This document shows positions 1 through 10,177 of a stretch of DNA of 64,000 nt, one piece after another; position 1 is the first letter of the stretch; each line of letters starts with the position of its first letter. The translations under genes and the position numbers were made by a program. Below the pieces are notes generated by a model. That model was not told where the DNA came from and did no database searches. It saw nothing but the letters and a program-made list of their open reading frames with translations. The stretch comes from CAIVVT01 sp963838205 (lineage in GTDB: Bacteria; Acidobacteriota; Terriglobia; Bryobacterales; Bryobacteraceae): the NCBI GenBank assembly GCA_963838205.1, contig CAWIQF010000015.1:62001-126000 (forward strand), in the 5' to 3' direction.

Positions 1-3000
1 ATGCTGCCCGGAATGATGGAACTGTTCAGGTTGTAGCCTATCGATCCACCACCGGTCAGGTCGGCCCCGCTTGCGATCTGCACGAGACCGGAAAGCTGCC
101 AGCCGTTGACCACTCCGCCAGCCACCTTGTTGCCATGCACTGGATTTCCCAGTTCGATCGAGTAGGCCAGGTTGAAGGCCTGCCGGCGATCGAATCCCAG
201 GATGCCATAGTTGTCATTGACGTTGAACTGATCGCCGCCGGCGGATGTGTTACCCAGGGTCTTGCCATAGGTGTAGTTGGCGTTGACGTTGTACCGGCCT
301 TTGGACCGCAACCACGTCACTTGCAATGAGTTGTAGTTCGAAGACAGGTTGTTGCCTATAATCGGGAGGTCCCCGAAACCGGCGATCGGCCGGAAGGCGT
401 TGGAGTTCAGGCTATTCGGATCGACGCCGCCATTCGCGCTGGCCAGCATCGCCCCCACCGGAATGAGGTTGATGTTCGTGCCGACATTACCCTGGTTCAG
501 CAGATCGTTGCTCGTGTTGCCGACGTAAGCCACCTCCATAAGGGTCGACCACGGCAGGCGCTGCGCAATCGTGAAGCTGTAACTGTCGGTGTAGGGCTCC
601 TTGTCGTCCTTGGAGTTCACCGCCGCCGCGCCGGCTGCCGCAAGGCTGAGCGGGACGGAGGTCAAGTCTGACATGTATATCGGTGTACCGTTTTCCGTGG
701 TCTGATTAATCGTCGCGCTGACCTGTCCCTGGGCCGCATCAAGACCGGCCGTGAACTGGCCGGAGTGATAGTAAAACCGGCCCCAGCCGCCGCGGATGAC
801 CGTGTTGCCCTTGCCAAATACGTCGTAGGCCAGGCCGACGCGCGGGGCGTAGAATGCGCCGCGGGTCGGGAAGCCTCCCAAGGGAACGCTGGAACTGCGC
901 TTGTTCCACTCGAAGCCGCTATAGGCCGACGCCGGGGCGGACGGATTATAGTTGGCCAGGTCGAAGATCGAGAAGCCGTTGCCGGTCCGGTCATACCACG
1001 CCTGGAAGTGGGAAATGCGTATACCAAGATCGAGCGTGAGTTTCTTGTTCACTTTCCATGAATCCTGCACGAAACCTTCATACGTGTTGTAGGCGATGTC
1101 GTGCATCGTGGTGAAACTCGCCTCGTCGTAACTCGAGAACATGCCGACCATCATGTCGGCATATGAATCGCCCGTCGTGTTTATGTTGCCGGGGCTGACG
1201 AACTGGGCATGCCCGTTGCCGTCGGGATTACCGGGTTGCGCATTCCGGATCCACTCCCAATAGAAGCCCGCTTTCAGCGTGTGCGTGCCGAAGACCTTGG
1301 TGACCGTGTCACTCAGGCTGGGCATCCACTTGTCGGCATACAGCCCCTGAGTGGCGCCGCCGATTTCGAATCCGCTCGGATTGAAGACCAACGCGGCTTC
1401 CCCATTCCCGCCATTTCCGCCGAACGACGGGATCTGCTTGATGCCGTTGTTGAACAGACCGGTGTATGTGTAGCCCACCTTCGTGCGGTCGACCTTCGAC
1501 GGATCCGAGAAGACGTTCGGGAAGCCGACGAAGGTGTAGCCGAAGACGAATTCGTTGGTCATCGATGGGCTGAAGACGTGAGTCAGCGAGGCCGTGTAGG
1601 AGTCGGACTTATTCTTGCCCAGGACCGGCGTCGGATACGGCACCTGGTCGCCATTGCGCCACCACAGGCCGACCGGGAACTGCTGCGTTTCGCGCTGCAT
1701 GTTATAGCGGAAGTACAACTTCGTGTTGTCGCTGATGTTGTAATCCACGCGCGACATCCATTGGATGTTGTTCTCATTGAAAATTTCGGACTGCACATAG
1801 TTGTAGCCGCCAGTCGAGTTTGGATCGGCGTTCGCGGCCGGATACAACTTGGCGAGAGCGACCATGTTCGGGTCGATCTGCGCGGCCGGGATCATGTAGC
1901 CCCCGTACTTCGCCTGGGCCGCCGCGTTGAGCCTCTCCGGGAGCGATGCCCGCGGCAGTGATGGTGCCAAGCTTGGCCATTTCCGCAGGCGAGAAATTGC
2001 CGGTGAGCATATCCGGCAGCGGAACCGTGGCGTGCAGGATGCCGGTGTCGAGCACCTGGTAGAAGTATTCGTAGCCGGTAAAGAAAAACAGCTTCTCGCG
2101 ATTCTTGTTGAAATGGCCGGGGATGAACACGGGGCCACCCACGTTGCCGCCCGGATAGTAGTACTTATTCTCCGGCCGGGACGCGCCTTCGTCGTTGAAT
2201 TGCGAGTCGTTGGCGTTCATCACGTAGTTCCTGGCGGAGAAGTAGGCTTCACCGTGGAAGTCCTTGCCGCCCGATTTGGCGACGGAACTGAGCACGGCCG
2301 GACCCTTCTGGTTCTCGGCGCTGAAATTCGACGTAACGACCTTGAACTCGGAGATCATGTCCGTATTCGGATTCACCGGCGTGTCGCAGTTGCAACCCGG
2401 GTCGGACACGTGCGCGCCGTCGGCGGTGATGTCCAGCGAATTGCTGGGCAACCCATTGTAGGAATAGGCGTTGTTCAGCGGGCTCATGCTGCCGGCGTCG
2501 CCATTGGCGTTGATGCCGATGGTCTCACCGGTGTAGTTCGCGGAGTTCTTGGTGCCGTTCTGGATATTGAATCCCGGCATCATCTTGATGAACTCGGCGG
2601 CGTTGCTGCCCACTTCGACGAAGTTGTCCAATTCTTTGTGGGTCAGCATGGCCGACTTTTCGCCCGAGTCCTGCGGGACCAGGGTATCGGCCACACCCGT
2701 GACCTCGACGACCTCGGTCGTGCTGCCGACTTTTAACGATACGTTGACGTTGCGCTTCTCACCGCCGCTGAGGGCGATTCCGGGCGCCTTATAGGTTAAG
2801 AAGCCCTTGGCCGTAACCGTCAGCTCGTAGGTGTAGTCGCCGACGTCGAGAGAGGCAAAGGTGAAATATCCCTCGTTGTTGGTTACGGTTACGCGCTCGG
2901 AGCCGGACGACTCGTTGCGCAGTTTGATTTGCGCCTGCGGCACAACCGCATTCGACGGATCGGAAACAATACCCGTCAGAGTCGCGGAAATCTGCTGTGC

Positions 3001-3066
3001 CGGAAGGCTCGAAGCCACCAACATCACCAGCGCGAGTCCGACGAGGACCCTAATCCATATCTTCAT
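1..3066 (-). CDS. TonB-dependent receptor with carboxypeptidase-regulatory-like domain (Oar/SusC-like); frameshifted, cut by window edge
   Basis: This is an outer-membrane receptor of the large acidobacterial family thought to take up oligosaccharides or other large nutrients. The start chosen is the ATG at 3066, followed by a signal peptide (MKIWIRVLVGLALVMLVASS, then LPAQ). Residues about 27-105 form a carboxypeptidase-regulatory-like domain (TLTGIVSDPSNAVVPQA). A plug-like region follows, and then beta-barrel sequence with typical phrases such as FFFTGYEYFYQ. The frame breaks at about 1926-1938. The second frame stays open to position 1 and reads as barrel sequence (VNGWQLSGLVQIASGADLTG), so the C-terminus lies outside the window. 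One extra base in GGAGAGGCTC would explain the break. The transport substrate cannot be told. Confidence 0.88.
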
Positions 3067-3550
3067 AACTGGCTTGTGACCCCTTCTCATCTTGGAGTTA
3101 CTCAATTCCGGGAGACAAAGCACGGGCCTCCCGTAGAAAAATGCTAGGGCTAATATATTCCACTACCCGCCGCCTTTCAAGCCCTTTTGCGAAATATTTT
3201 GCCCCACGCCCGCAAACGTTGCATCGGATGTACGTTATTGAAAAATAGATGCTTGTTTATGGAATACGAATCCGTAAAACGGGAGATCTCTACTGAAATC
3301 GGGATACCCTCGCGGATGAAAAATGTGGGTCGTTTCAAGCATGGCGGACAGGCCTTGCGCAGCCCATCCGAGCCGCTTCGAAAGCCTGATCGGCATCCTG
3401 TTCAAGGTGGCGCAAGGGGCCAGCCGCGGCACGGCGTCAATATCATAATTCCGATGGAAAGAGGGAAGATCCGTTCCGCTCCGATGCTGGCAACTCCGTG
3501 TGCTGGCCCCTGAATGCCTGGATCAGACGCCCGCCCATCGAGCGGGAGTG
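3067..3550. other. Intergenic region between two minus-strand genes
   Basis: Apart from the predicted promoter at 3152-3180 I see no convincing gene, RNA or repeat. Short open frames here lack family signatures and ribosome binding sites. Confidence 0.6.
3152..3180 (-). promoter_or_regulatory. Predicted sigma-70-type promoter of the TonB receptor gene
   Basis: On the minus strand TTGAAA (3180-3175) is followed by a 17-base spacer and TATATT (3157-3152). Both hexamers are close to the consensus. The predicted transcript start lies about 80 bases upstream of the receptor ATG at 3066. This is a sequence match only. Confidence 0.55.
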
Positions 3551-6500
3551 CTAGGACCCGGAGGGAGGTAGTTGCTGCTTCTCGCGGAGGGGCGTCTGGG
3601 CTTCGTACAACGCGATTCGGGCACTCACGGCTTCCGCCAGGCGCCGATCACGCCTTTGCGTGGCGATTTCCAGCGCCTGGCGCGCCGTTTGGACAGCTTC
3701 CGGGAACCGGCCCGACTCGGCATAGGCGGCGGCCAGCGTATCGAGAAACACGGGATCGCGGCCGCCCGACAATTGCACCGCCCGCCCGGCCAGTGCGGCC
3801 GCCTCGGAACCGTTTCGCACCGCCGCGTCGGGGTTGGTGGCCAGCACGTGGGCGGTGCGGTTGAGTGCCAGCAAATGGTTGGGCTGGATGCGCAGGGCCT
3901 CGCGCCACTGGACGATGGCTTCCGCCGTCCGGCCGCGAAAATCGTACAAGGCGCTCCCCAGATTGTAATGGGCGTTGGCATACCCGGGAGCCAGCGCGAC
4001 GGCCTTTTCGAAATGCGCGATCGCCTCATCCGGCCGGCCCTTCGAAATCAGGGCGAATCCGAAATCGTTGTGGACCTCGGCCAGGCGGGGGTCGATCGCC
4101 AGCGCCTGTTCGAAATGCGAAATCGCCTCGTCGAGCCGGCCCCGCGACGAAAGGACGCGCGCCAGGAAGTAATGCGCCTCAGCCGATTTCGGATTGGCCG
4201 CCAGGGCCTGGTCGAGATGCGGAATGGCCTCGTCCAGCCGGCCCTTCGCGGCCAGCGCGCGCCCCAGATGGAACTGCAGATCCGCGGCGTTGGGGTTGGC
4301 CGCCAGCGCCTTCTCGAGATGCGGAATCGCTTCGTCGAAGCGCGCCTTCTGCGCCAGCACCCGCCCCAGGTTGGACTGCAGTTCCACCGAGTTGGGGTCG
4401 GCCTCCAGCGCCTTTTCAAAATGCGGAATCGCTTCGTCCAGCTTGCCCGACCGGGCCAGGGCGACCGCCAGGTTGTTGTGGGCATCGGCGTCCTGCGGAT
4501 TCTCCTGGAGGGCCTGCTCGAGGTGCACAATCGCCTCGTCGGTACGGCCCTTTTCGGCCAGCACGGCCCCCAGATTACTGCGCGCCTTGGCGTCGTTGGG
4601 ATTATTTGCCAGAGCTTTTTCGAGGTGCGGAATCGCCTCGTCCACCTTGCCCAGCTTGATCAGCAGAACGCCCAGGTTGCTGTGGGCGTTGGCATCTTCC
4701 CAATTCAGTGCCAGGGACTTCTTCAGATACTCGACGGCCTCCTCGGGCTTCCCGGTCTCGGATAACGCGACGCCCAGGTTGTACTCGGCCTTCGACTGTT
4801 CGGGGTCGAGCTGCAGAATCGTCTTCCACTCGGCGATCGCCTCCGCGTACTGGCCCTTCTTTGCCAGGTCCAGCGCGACGTCGAACAGCCGGTAGGCTTC
4901 CGTCGCCGGCGAGTCGATTTTCATCAGACCATCTGTCGGGATGTTCACGAACTCGGGGATGTTTACCGCACGATTGGCCGCGGTCGCGTCATCGATCACG
5001 ATCGCTGGACTGTCGTTGCCCGCGGCGTCGATGTGCGTCAGGTACATTCGCGTGTACGGCCCGCGGCGTTTCGAGGAAAACACGAGCCAGTGGCCGTTGG
5101 GCGACCAACTGTGCCAGGAGTTCATCGGCGCCGCGTTCGAGTTCAATCGCCGCGCCGTGCCGCCGCCGGCGGGGACGATATACAGCTCGCTGTCCGGGCG
5201 CATCAGCAGGCCGTTGTGGGCCTGCACGTAGACGATCCATTTCCCATCCGGAGAAACCTTGGGGAAGGAGTTGCTCTTGCCGTTGTGCGTGGCCCCGGCG
5301 ACCGGCTCCGCCACCCCGCCCTGGCCGTCGTTGAAGGGGATCCGATAGATGTCGTACTGGATCTGCGTCTCCTCGGGAGAGTTGGCGAATTGCGACTCCT
5401 TGGCGCCCTCCGGATACGGCTCGCGCGCTTCGGCCTTCAGAAACAGCAGGTACTTGCCGTCGGGACTCCACACCGCGCTGGCTTGCACGTAGCGCGGGTC
5501 GTCCGCGCCCGGCAGCGGTTGGAGTTTGCCCGTGGCCTTGCTGTACCACGCCAGAATGCCGCGCGTGGGGTAGAACACCTGGCCGAAGGCGAGGTCCTTG
5601 TAGCCCGCGTTGTAGAACCGGTCGTCGAGGCCGCGGACGTGGGTGCCGGGGTTCTCGATCGAGGTCACCACGTACTGCCCGTTCGGCGAAATCTGCGACA
5701 TGAACCCGAACCGCTTAGTCGCATTCTCCGTCTTGAACGAGTTCCACTTGATCACGTTTTCGCTGCGGATCGAAGTTTCCTTCAGCAGTGGGACGATCGC
5801 GTACAACCCCTTGTCGTTCTGCGGACCGTCTACGTCCAGGCCGATGGTTTTGCCGTCGGTGGAAAACGAATGGCAGTTGGCGCAGGTCGGGAAACCCGCG
5901 ATCAGGGCCCGGCTCCCAGGCCTGCCGATGTCCTTCAGCCGCCAGGTGATGAGCTTGGTCGCAGACTCCGGCAGGGGCTTGATCACGCCCCGCACCCCCT
6001 GCACCATAATCAGCGGCACATCGCGATAGAAGATCGGCGCGCCGACCGGATCCGGCGACGTCTGCAGCGTGACCTGGGAGTGCGAGGCCTCCTGCTTCTG
6101 CTTCTCGTCGATGTAGCCGGTGATGGTCACCGTAGCGGGCGCCTTCACCGAGTGCTTCTTGATCGCCGCCCAGACCTCTTCATCCGGCTTCCAGGTGTGT
6201 GTCGAGGCCTGCTCCGGCGTCAGCTCGGGCCGGATGCCGCCGGCGTTGAGACAGCGCTCGTCTATCGGGCCGATGCTCATCCGCTCGCCCTCGGAGAGCA
6301 CCCGCATGCGGCGCGAGCCATCGCCGAACGTGACCTCGATCTGCCAGTGGGAGACGTTCTCGCTCGAATCGTGCCACAGAAAAGTCGGTGGCAGAATGTC
6401 GGGCGGGAAGATCGAGCCTTCCGCAGGGTAGTCGATGACCAGGCCCGCCGGGCTGCTGGCCGCCGGCGGCGCCTCGCCGGCCGGGCGATGCGACGCACCT

Positions 6501-6571
6501 AGTTGATCGACCACGAGCGCCAGAGGCACAATCGCCAGAGCCATCGTGACCAGGCCGTTTACTACTCGCAT
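3551..6571 (-). CDS. Secreted protein with CxxCH haem motif, WD40-like (PD40) propeller and TPR repeats, 1006 aa
   Basis: The start is the ATG at 6571, preceded by GGGGAAG; the open frame extends further upstream, but that part looks non-coding. Residues 1-25 form a hydrophobic leader. A CxxCH motif (CANCH, residues 230-234, followed by SFSTDGKT) suggests one covalently bound c-type haem. Repeats of the type PDGKYLLFLK and PDGKWIVYVQ (about 310-540) look like a TolB-like beta-propeller. From about residue 555 to 960 there are roughly a dozen near-regular 34-residue TPRs (for example DEAIPHFEKALEADPNSVEL). The protein probably sits in the periplasm and binds partners through the TPRs. Its role is unknown. 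It is transcribed away from the AlkZ-like gene. Confidence 0.85.
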   Translation of the reverse strand: MRVVNGLVTMALAIVPLALVVDQLGASHRPAGEAPPAASSPAGLVIDYPAEGSIFPPDILPPTFLWHDSSENVSHWQIEVTFGDGSRRMRVLSEGERMSIGPIDERCLNAGGIRPELTPEQASTHTWKPDEEVWAAIKKHSVKAPATVTITGYIDEKQKQEASHSQVTLQTSPDPVGAPIFYRDVPLIMVQGVRGVIKPLPESATKLITWRLKDIGRPGSRALIAGFPTCANCHSFSTDGKTIGLDVDGPQNDKGLYAIVPLLKETSIRSENVIKWNSFKTENATKRFGFMSQISPNGQYVVTSIENPGTHVRGLDDRFYNAGYKDLAFGQVFYPTRGILAWYSKATGKLQPLPGADDPRYVQASAVWSPDGKYLLFLKAEAREPYPEGAKESQFANSPEETQIQYDIYRIPFNDGQGGVAEPVAGATHNGKSNSFPKVSPDGKWIVYVQAHNGLLMRPDSELYIVPAGGGTARRLNSNAAPMNSWHSWSPNGHWLVFSSKRRGPYTRMYLTHIDAAGNDSPAIVIDDATAANRAVNIPEFVNIPTDGLMKIDSPATEAYRLFDVALDLAKKGQYAEAIAEWKTILQLDPEQSKAEYNLGVALSETGKPEEAVEYLKKSLALNWEDANAHSNLGVLLIKLGKVDEAIPHLEKALANNPNDAKARSNLGAVLAEKGRTDEAIVHLEQALQENPQDADAHNNLAVALARSGKLDEAIPHFEKALEADPNSVELQSNLGRVLAQKARFDEAIPHLEKALAANPNAADLQFHLGRALAAKGRLDEAIPHLDQALAANPKSAEAHYFLARVLSSRGRLDEAISHFEQALAIDPRLAEVHNDFGFALISKGRPDEAIAHFEKAVALAPGYANAHYNLGSALYDFRGRTAEAIVQWREALRIQPNHLLALNRTAHVLATNPDAAVRNGSEAAALAGRAVQLSGGRDPVFLDTLAAAYAESGRFPEAVQTARQALEIATQRRDRRLAEAVSARIALYEAQTPLREKQQLPPSGS

Positions 6572-6833
6572 TTTCGGACTTCCCCGCCCTGCCCGCAATC
6601 GCCGGGCAACCCCTGGAACATGTCCCATTCTACACGCGAATGTTGTTAATCCCGCACTCCAGTTCTGTCCGGCGCCGGAGGCGCCCGGAGCGGCGGACGC
6701 AGCCCCATGCGGTTTAGACATTCCGCTCTGTCTCTGGTCCAAGCCATCCGAAATCCAAACCAATCCCATCCCGGCAGTTCGCCCCGCCGCCCCAACTTCC
6801 TCGCCGTTTGAGCGCGTGCTAGTCTGGTCTTCC

Positions 6834-8039
6834 ATGCCCCGGCAATCCGTCACCCCCGAACTCCTGCGCGCCTGGTGGGCGCATAAGCAAGGTCTGCTCG
6901 AACCTCTCGCGAGCGCCACGCCCGCCGTGGTTCTCGCCCGCGCCGGATGGGCCCGTTCGGTCGCCGGTGCCGGCCCTTATCTCACCCTCCACGCCCGCGC
7001 CGGCCTCTCCCGCGAGGCCGTGGACGCTGCCGTCGCCGCCGTCGAGATCCACGAACTCCCCGCCGCCCGCTCCTGCACCTACGTCCTGCCGACCTCCGAC
7101 TACGCCCTCGCGCTCACCCTCGCCGCTGCCGCCGGCGACGGCGAAATGAAGCTCGCCCTCAAGCTCGGCGTCACCCCCAAGGAAGTCGACGCCCTCTGCG
7201 ACGCCGTTCTGCTGGCTCTCAAGAACGGTCCCGCCGAGCCCGACCGGATTCGCGCCACGGTCGGCCCCAAGGCCCGTAGCCTCGGTGCGGACGGCCGGAG
7301 AAAGGGCCTCGCCTCTACCCTGCCCCTGGCCCTCGACCGCCTGCAGGTCTCAGGCCACATCCGCCGCCTGCCCACCAACGGCCGCCTGGATCAGCAGCGC
7401 TACCGCTATGCGCTCTGGCAACCTAGCCCGTTGAAGAGCTGCAAGCTCTCCTCCGCGGAGGCCTATGCTGCCCTCGCCCGCCTGTATTTTCAATGGATTG
7501 GCCCGGCCACCCCGGCCGAATTCCAGTGGTTTTCCGGGCTCGGCGTCAGGACCGCCGCGGACGCCCTGGCGTCACTCGGTCTCGTCCCTCTGGACACCGG
7601 CTCCGATCGCCTGCTTTTCCCCCACGACCTCGACGCCCTGTGGTCATTCAAGCCCCCCGCCGACCCCGTCTACCGCCTCGTATCGAGCCTCGATTCCCTG
7701 GTCCTCCTGCGCCGCGACCACCGCAGCCTCATGGACCCCGCCGACCTCGACCGTTCCCTGGAACTGGCCCACGGCCCGGCCTCCCTCTCGAGCCTCGCCG
7801 ACCTGCCCTCCCACGCCATTCTCGACCGCGGCCGCCTCGTTGGCCTCTGGGACTACGACCCGGCTTCTGAATCCATCGTCTGCTTCAACTTCATCCAACG
7901 GAATAAGGATCTGGATGCCGCAATCAAGAATACCGAGGATTATGTCCGCATCCAGCTCGGAGACGCCCGTTCGTTCAGCCTCGATAGCCCCAAATCCCGC
8001 GTGCGCCGCCTCGCGGCCCTGCGTCAGGCGGCGGGATAA
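6834..8039 (+). CDS. Winged-helix DNA-binding protein of the AlkZ/YcaQ family (HTH_42), 401 aa
   Basis: The family includes the DNA glycosylases AlkZ and YcaQ, which unhook interstrand crosslinks. The assignment rests on the N-terminal segment LLRAWWAHKQGLLEPLA, the winged-helix region and the C-terminal half ending near SKSRVRRLAALRQA. The ATG at 6834 (MPRQSVTPELL) was chosen; the frame is open back to 6546 but reads as low-complexity Pro/Ala sequence there. The segment where active members usually carry a glutamine-based QxQ/QxD catalytic motif reads VAGAGPYLTLHARA here, so glycosylase activity is doubtful. The gene stands alone, divergent from the TPR protein gene and 83 bases before hpnJ. 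Confidence 0.75.
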   Translation: MPRQSVTPELLRAWWAHKQGLLEPLASATPAVVLARAGWARSVAGAGPYLTLHARAGLSREAVDAAVAAVEIHELPAARSCTYVLPTSDYALALTLAAAAGDGEMKLALKLGVTPKEVDALCDAVLLALKNGPAEPDRIRATVGPKARSLGADGRRKGLASTLPLALDRLQVSGHIRRLPTNGRLDQQRYRYALWQPSPLKSCKLSSAEAYAALARLYFQWIGPATPAEFQWFSGLGVRTAADALASLGLVPLDTGSDRLLFPHDLDALWSFKPPADPVYRLVSSLDSLVLLRRDHRSLMDPADLDRSLELAHGPASLSSLADLPSHAILDRGRLVGLWDYDPASESIVCFNFIQRNKDLDAAIKNTEDYVRIQLGDARSFSLDSPKSRVRRLAALRQAAG

Positions 8040-8122
8040 AGGCGGGCTAGAAGCTGTCCTGATAGACTGAAGATAGCGGCGGTTTCCCGCCTGGGAAACC
8101 CGTCTGGGGAATTGGGCATTTT

Positions 8123-9589
8123 ATGCGAACACTCTTCTTGAATCCACCCTCGTTCGAGGGCTTCGACGGCGGCGCCGGTTCGCGCTGGCCCGCCACCCGC
8201 GAAATCGAATCCTACTGGTACCCCGTCTGGCTCTGCTACCCGGCCGGAATGCTCCCCGATTCCAAGGTCCTCGACGCCACCGCCCAAGGCGTTTCCATCG
8301 ACCAGAGCGTCCAGATCGCCCGCGACTTCGAGCTCCTCGTCCTGTTCACCTCCACCCCCGGCTTCGACGTCGACGTCCGCATGGCGCAGATGATGAAGGA
8401 CATCAACCCGCGCCTAAAGGTCTGTTTCGTCGGCCCGCCCGTCACCATCGAACCCGAGAAAGTCCTCTCCAACACCGTCATCGACTTCATCGTCCGCCGC
8501 GAGTTCGATTACCAGATCGTGGCCTACGCTAAAGGCGAGAAGACGCTCGACGAGCTGCCCGGCGTCAGCTACCGCCGCCCCGACGGCACCTTCGTCCATA
8601 ACCCCGAAGGTGGCTACATCGAGAACCTCGACGAACTCCCCTGGGTCACCAAAGTCTATAAGCGCGACCTCGATTTCACGCGCTACAACGTCCCCTTCCT
8701 CAAACACCCCTTCATCTCCTTCTACACCACCCGCGGCTGCCCGGCCATGTGCACTTTCTGCCTCTGGCCGCAAACCCATTCCGGCCACCGCTGGCGCCTG
8801 CGCTCCTCCGACGACGTCGTAAATGAGTGCCGCTGGGCCATCGACAATTTCCCCGGCCTCAAGGAAATCTTCTTCGACGACGACACCTTCAACTACAAGC
8901 GCGAGCGTACCATCGAGCTTTGCAACAAGCTCGCGAAACTCAATTTCACCTTCTCCTGCACCTCCCGCGTCACCACCGACGAGGACACCCTCCGCGCCAT
9001 GAAGGACGCCGGCTTCCGTCTCTTGATCGTTGGCTTCGAGTCCGGGGAACAGCAGATCCTCAAAAATATCAAGAAGGGCGCCACCGTCGATATGGGCCGC
9101 CGTTTTGCCAAAAACGCCCATAAAATCGGCCTCACCGTCCACGGCGACTTCATCATCGGCCTGCCCGGCGAAACCCGCGAATCGGTCCGCAAGACCATCG
9201 ATTTCGCCAAGGACCTCGATTGCGAAACCATCCAGGTCTCCCTCGCCGCGCCCTATCCCGGCACCGAGTTCTTCGATTACGCCAAGAAAAACGGCCTGAT
9301 CCAGCTCGACGCCGCCATGACCGACGAGTCGGGCCACCAGCTCCCCAATCTCATCTATCCCGGCCTCGATCACGCTGAGTTGATCGATTGGGTCGAACGC
9401 TTCTACGGCGAGTATTACTTCCGCCCCAAGGCCGCCTGGCGCATCGTCCGCCGCGCCCTGTTCGACTCGGCCGATCGCAAGCGCCTCTACAAGGAAGCCC
9501 GCTCGTACCTCGCCCTGCGCCAAAAGCGCAAGCGCTTCGTCGCCGACGAACGCCGCCAATCCGCCTCTGCCATGGCCCACGGCGACTGA
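8123..9589 (+). CDS. hpnJ: Hopanoid biosynthesis radical SAM protein HpnJ
   Basis: This is a B12-binding-type radical SAM enzyme of 488 aa. HpnJ acts on the side chain of bacteriohopanepolyols and is linked to cyclitol ether formation. The N-terminal third resembles a cobalamin-binding Rossmann domain. The radical SAM cluster motif is C206-P-A-M-C210-T-F-C213, within TTRGCPAMCTFCLWPQT. Further typical segments are EIFFDDDTFNY and GLTVHGDFIIGLPGET. Two EamA-type genes and hpnI follow on the same strand, which supports the assignment. The stop codon TGA (9587-9589) overlaps the ATG of an 80-bp repeat unit. The last residues (SASAMAHGD) resemble the tail of that repeat, so the gene end may have been remodelled by the repeat. 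Confidence 0.87.
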   Translation: MRTLFLNPPSFEGFDGGAGSRWPATREIESYWYPVWLCYPAGMLPDSKVLDATAQGVSIDQSVQIARDFELLVLFTSTPGFDVDVRMAQMMKDINPRLKVCFVGPPVTIEPEKVLSNTVIDFIVRREFDYQIVAYAKGEKTLDELPGVSYRRPDGTFVHNPEGGYIENLDELPWVTKVYKRDLDFTRYNVPFLKHPFISFYTTRGCPAMCTFCLWPQTHSGHRWRLRSSDDVVNECRWAIDNFPGLKEIFFDDDTFNYKRERTIELCNKLAKLNFTFSCTSRVTTDEDTLRAMKDAGFRLLIVGFESGEQQILKNIKKGATVDMGRRFAKNAHKIGLTVHGDFIIGLPGETRESVRKTIDFAKDLDCETIQVSLAAPYPGTEFFDYAKKNGLIQLDAAMTDESGHQLPNLIYPGLDHAELIDWVERFYGEYYFRPKAAWRIVRRALFDSADRKRLYKEARSYLALRQKRKRFVADERRQSASAMAHGD

Positions 9590-9818
9590 TGAAGCTGCAT
9601 CTCTGGTTGCTCACCTGCGTCGTCGTTCTGGCCAACGTCCCCGGCCATGTCCTCATCGAAGGCGACTGATGAAGCTGCGTCTCTGGTTGCCCACCTGCAT
9701 CGTCGTTCTGGCCAACGTCGCCGGCCATGTCCTCATCGAGGGCGACCGATGAAGCTGCGTCTCTGGTCGCTCACGTTTGTCGTCGTTCTCGCCAACGTCA
9801 CCGGCAACGTCATCATCA
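9589..9818 (+). repeat. 80-bp tandem triplication of the EamA gene 5' end, with chained micro-ORFs
   Basis: Three units begin at 9589, 9669 and 9749, exactly 80 bases apart. Each starts ATGAAGCTGC and runs through GTCGTTCTGGCCAACGTC. The third unit is the real start of the membrane protein gene. Units one and two encode 26- and 27-residue peptides (MKLHLWLLTCVVVLANVPGH..., MKLRLWLPTCIVVLANVAGH...). These correspond to the transporter's first membrane helix and then stop. Each stop overlaps the next start (TGATG or ATGA), giving a chain hpnJ, micro-ORF 1, micro-ORF 2, transporter. Because 80 is not a multiple of three, the units cannot fuse into one frame. Confidence 0.9.
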
Positions 9819-10177
9819 AGCAGGCCATGCTCAACGCCCCGCCCGAGGCCGGCATCATCGCCTCTATCCTCCAGCCCGTCGCCATCCTCGGCATCGCGGT
9901 CCTCAGCGCCTGGATGCTGCTCCGTATGTGGCTGCTCGGCATGGCCGACCTCAGCTTCGTCGTCCCCATCTCCGCCGTCGGTTATGTCCTCAGCGCCTTC
10001 GCCGGCGTCTACTTTTTTCAGGAACGCGTCCCCACCCGCGGCTGGATCGGCACCGTCCTCATCATGCTCGGCGCAGCCCTCACCGGCCTCACCGAGCACA
10101 ATAGCCCTCCCACCGTCCCCTCTTCTAAGCCGCAATCCGAGACCGCTGTCCCCACCTCGCTGGTGACCAAGTCATGA
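9749..10177 (+). CDS. Small EamA/DMT-superfamily membrane protein, 142 aa
   Basis: There are four predicted membrane helices: LWSLTFVVVLANVTGNVIIK, ASILQPVAILGIAVLSAW, LSFVVPISAVGYVLSAF and WIGTVLIMLGAALTGL. The pattern and size match half-size drug/metabolite transporter proteins, which often work as pairs, like ArnE/ArnF. The ATG at 9749 is the third copy of the 80-bp repeat and overlaps the stop of the preceding micro-ORF. The gene overlaps the next by four bases (ATGA). Its place between hpnJ and hpnI suggests transport or flipping of a hopanoid or its precursor. That role is inferred from position only. Confidence 0.8.
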   Translation: MKLRLWSLTFVVVLANVTGNVIIKQAMLNAPPEAGIIASILQPVAILGIAVLSAWMLLRMWLLGMADLSFVVPISAVGYVLSAFAGVYFFQERVPTRGWIGTVLIMLGAALTGLTEHNSPPTVPSSKPQSETAVPTSLVTKS

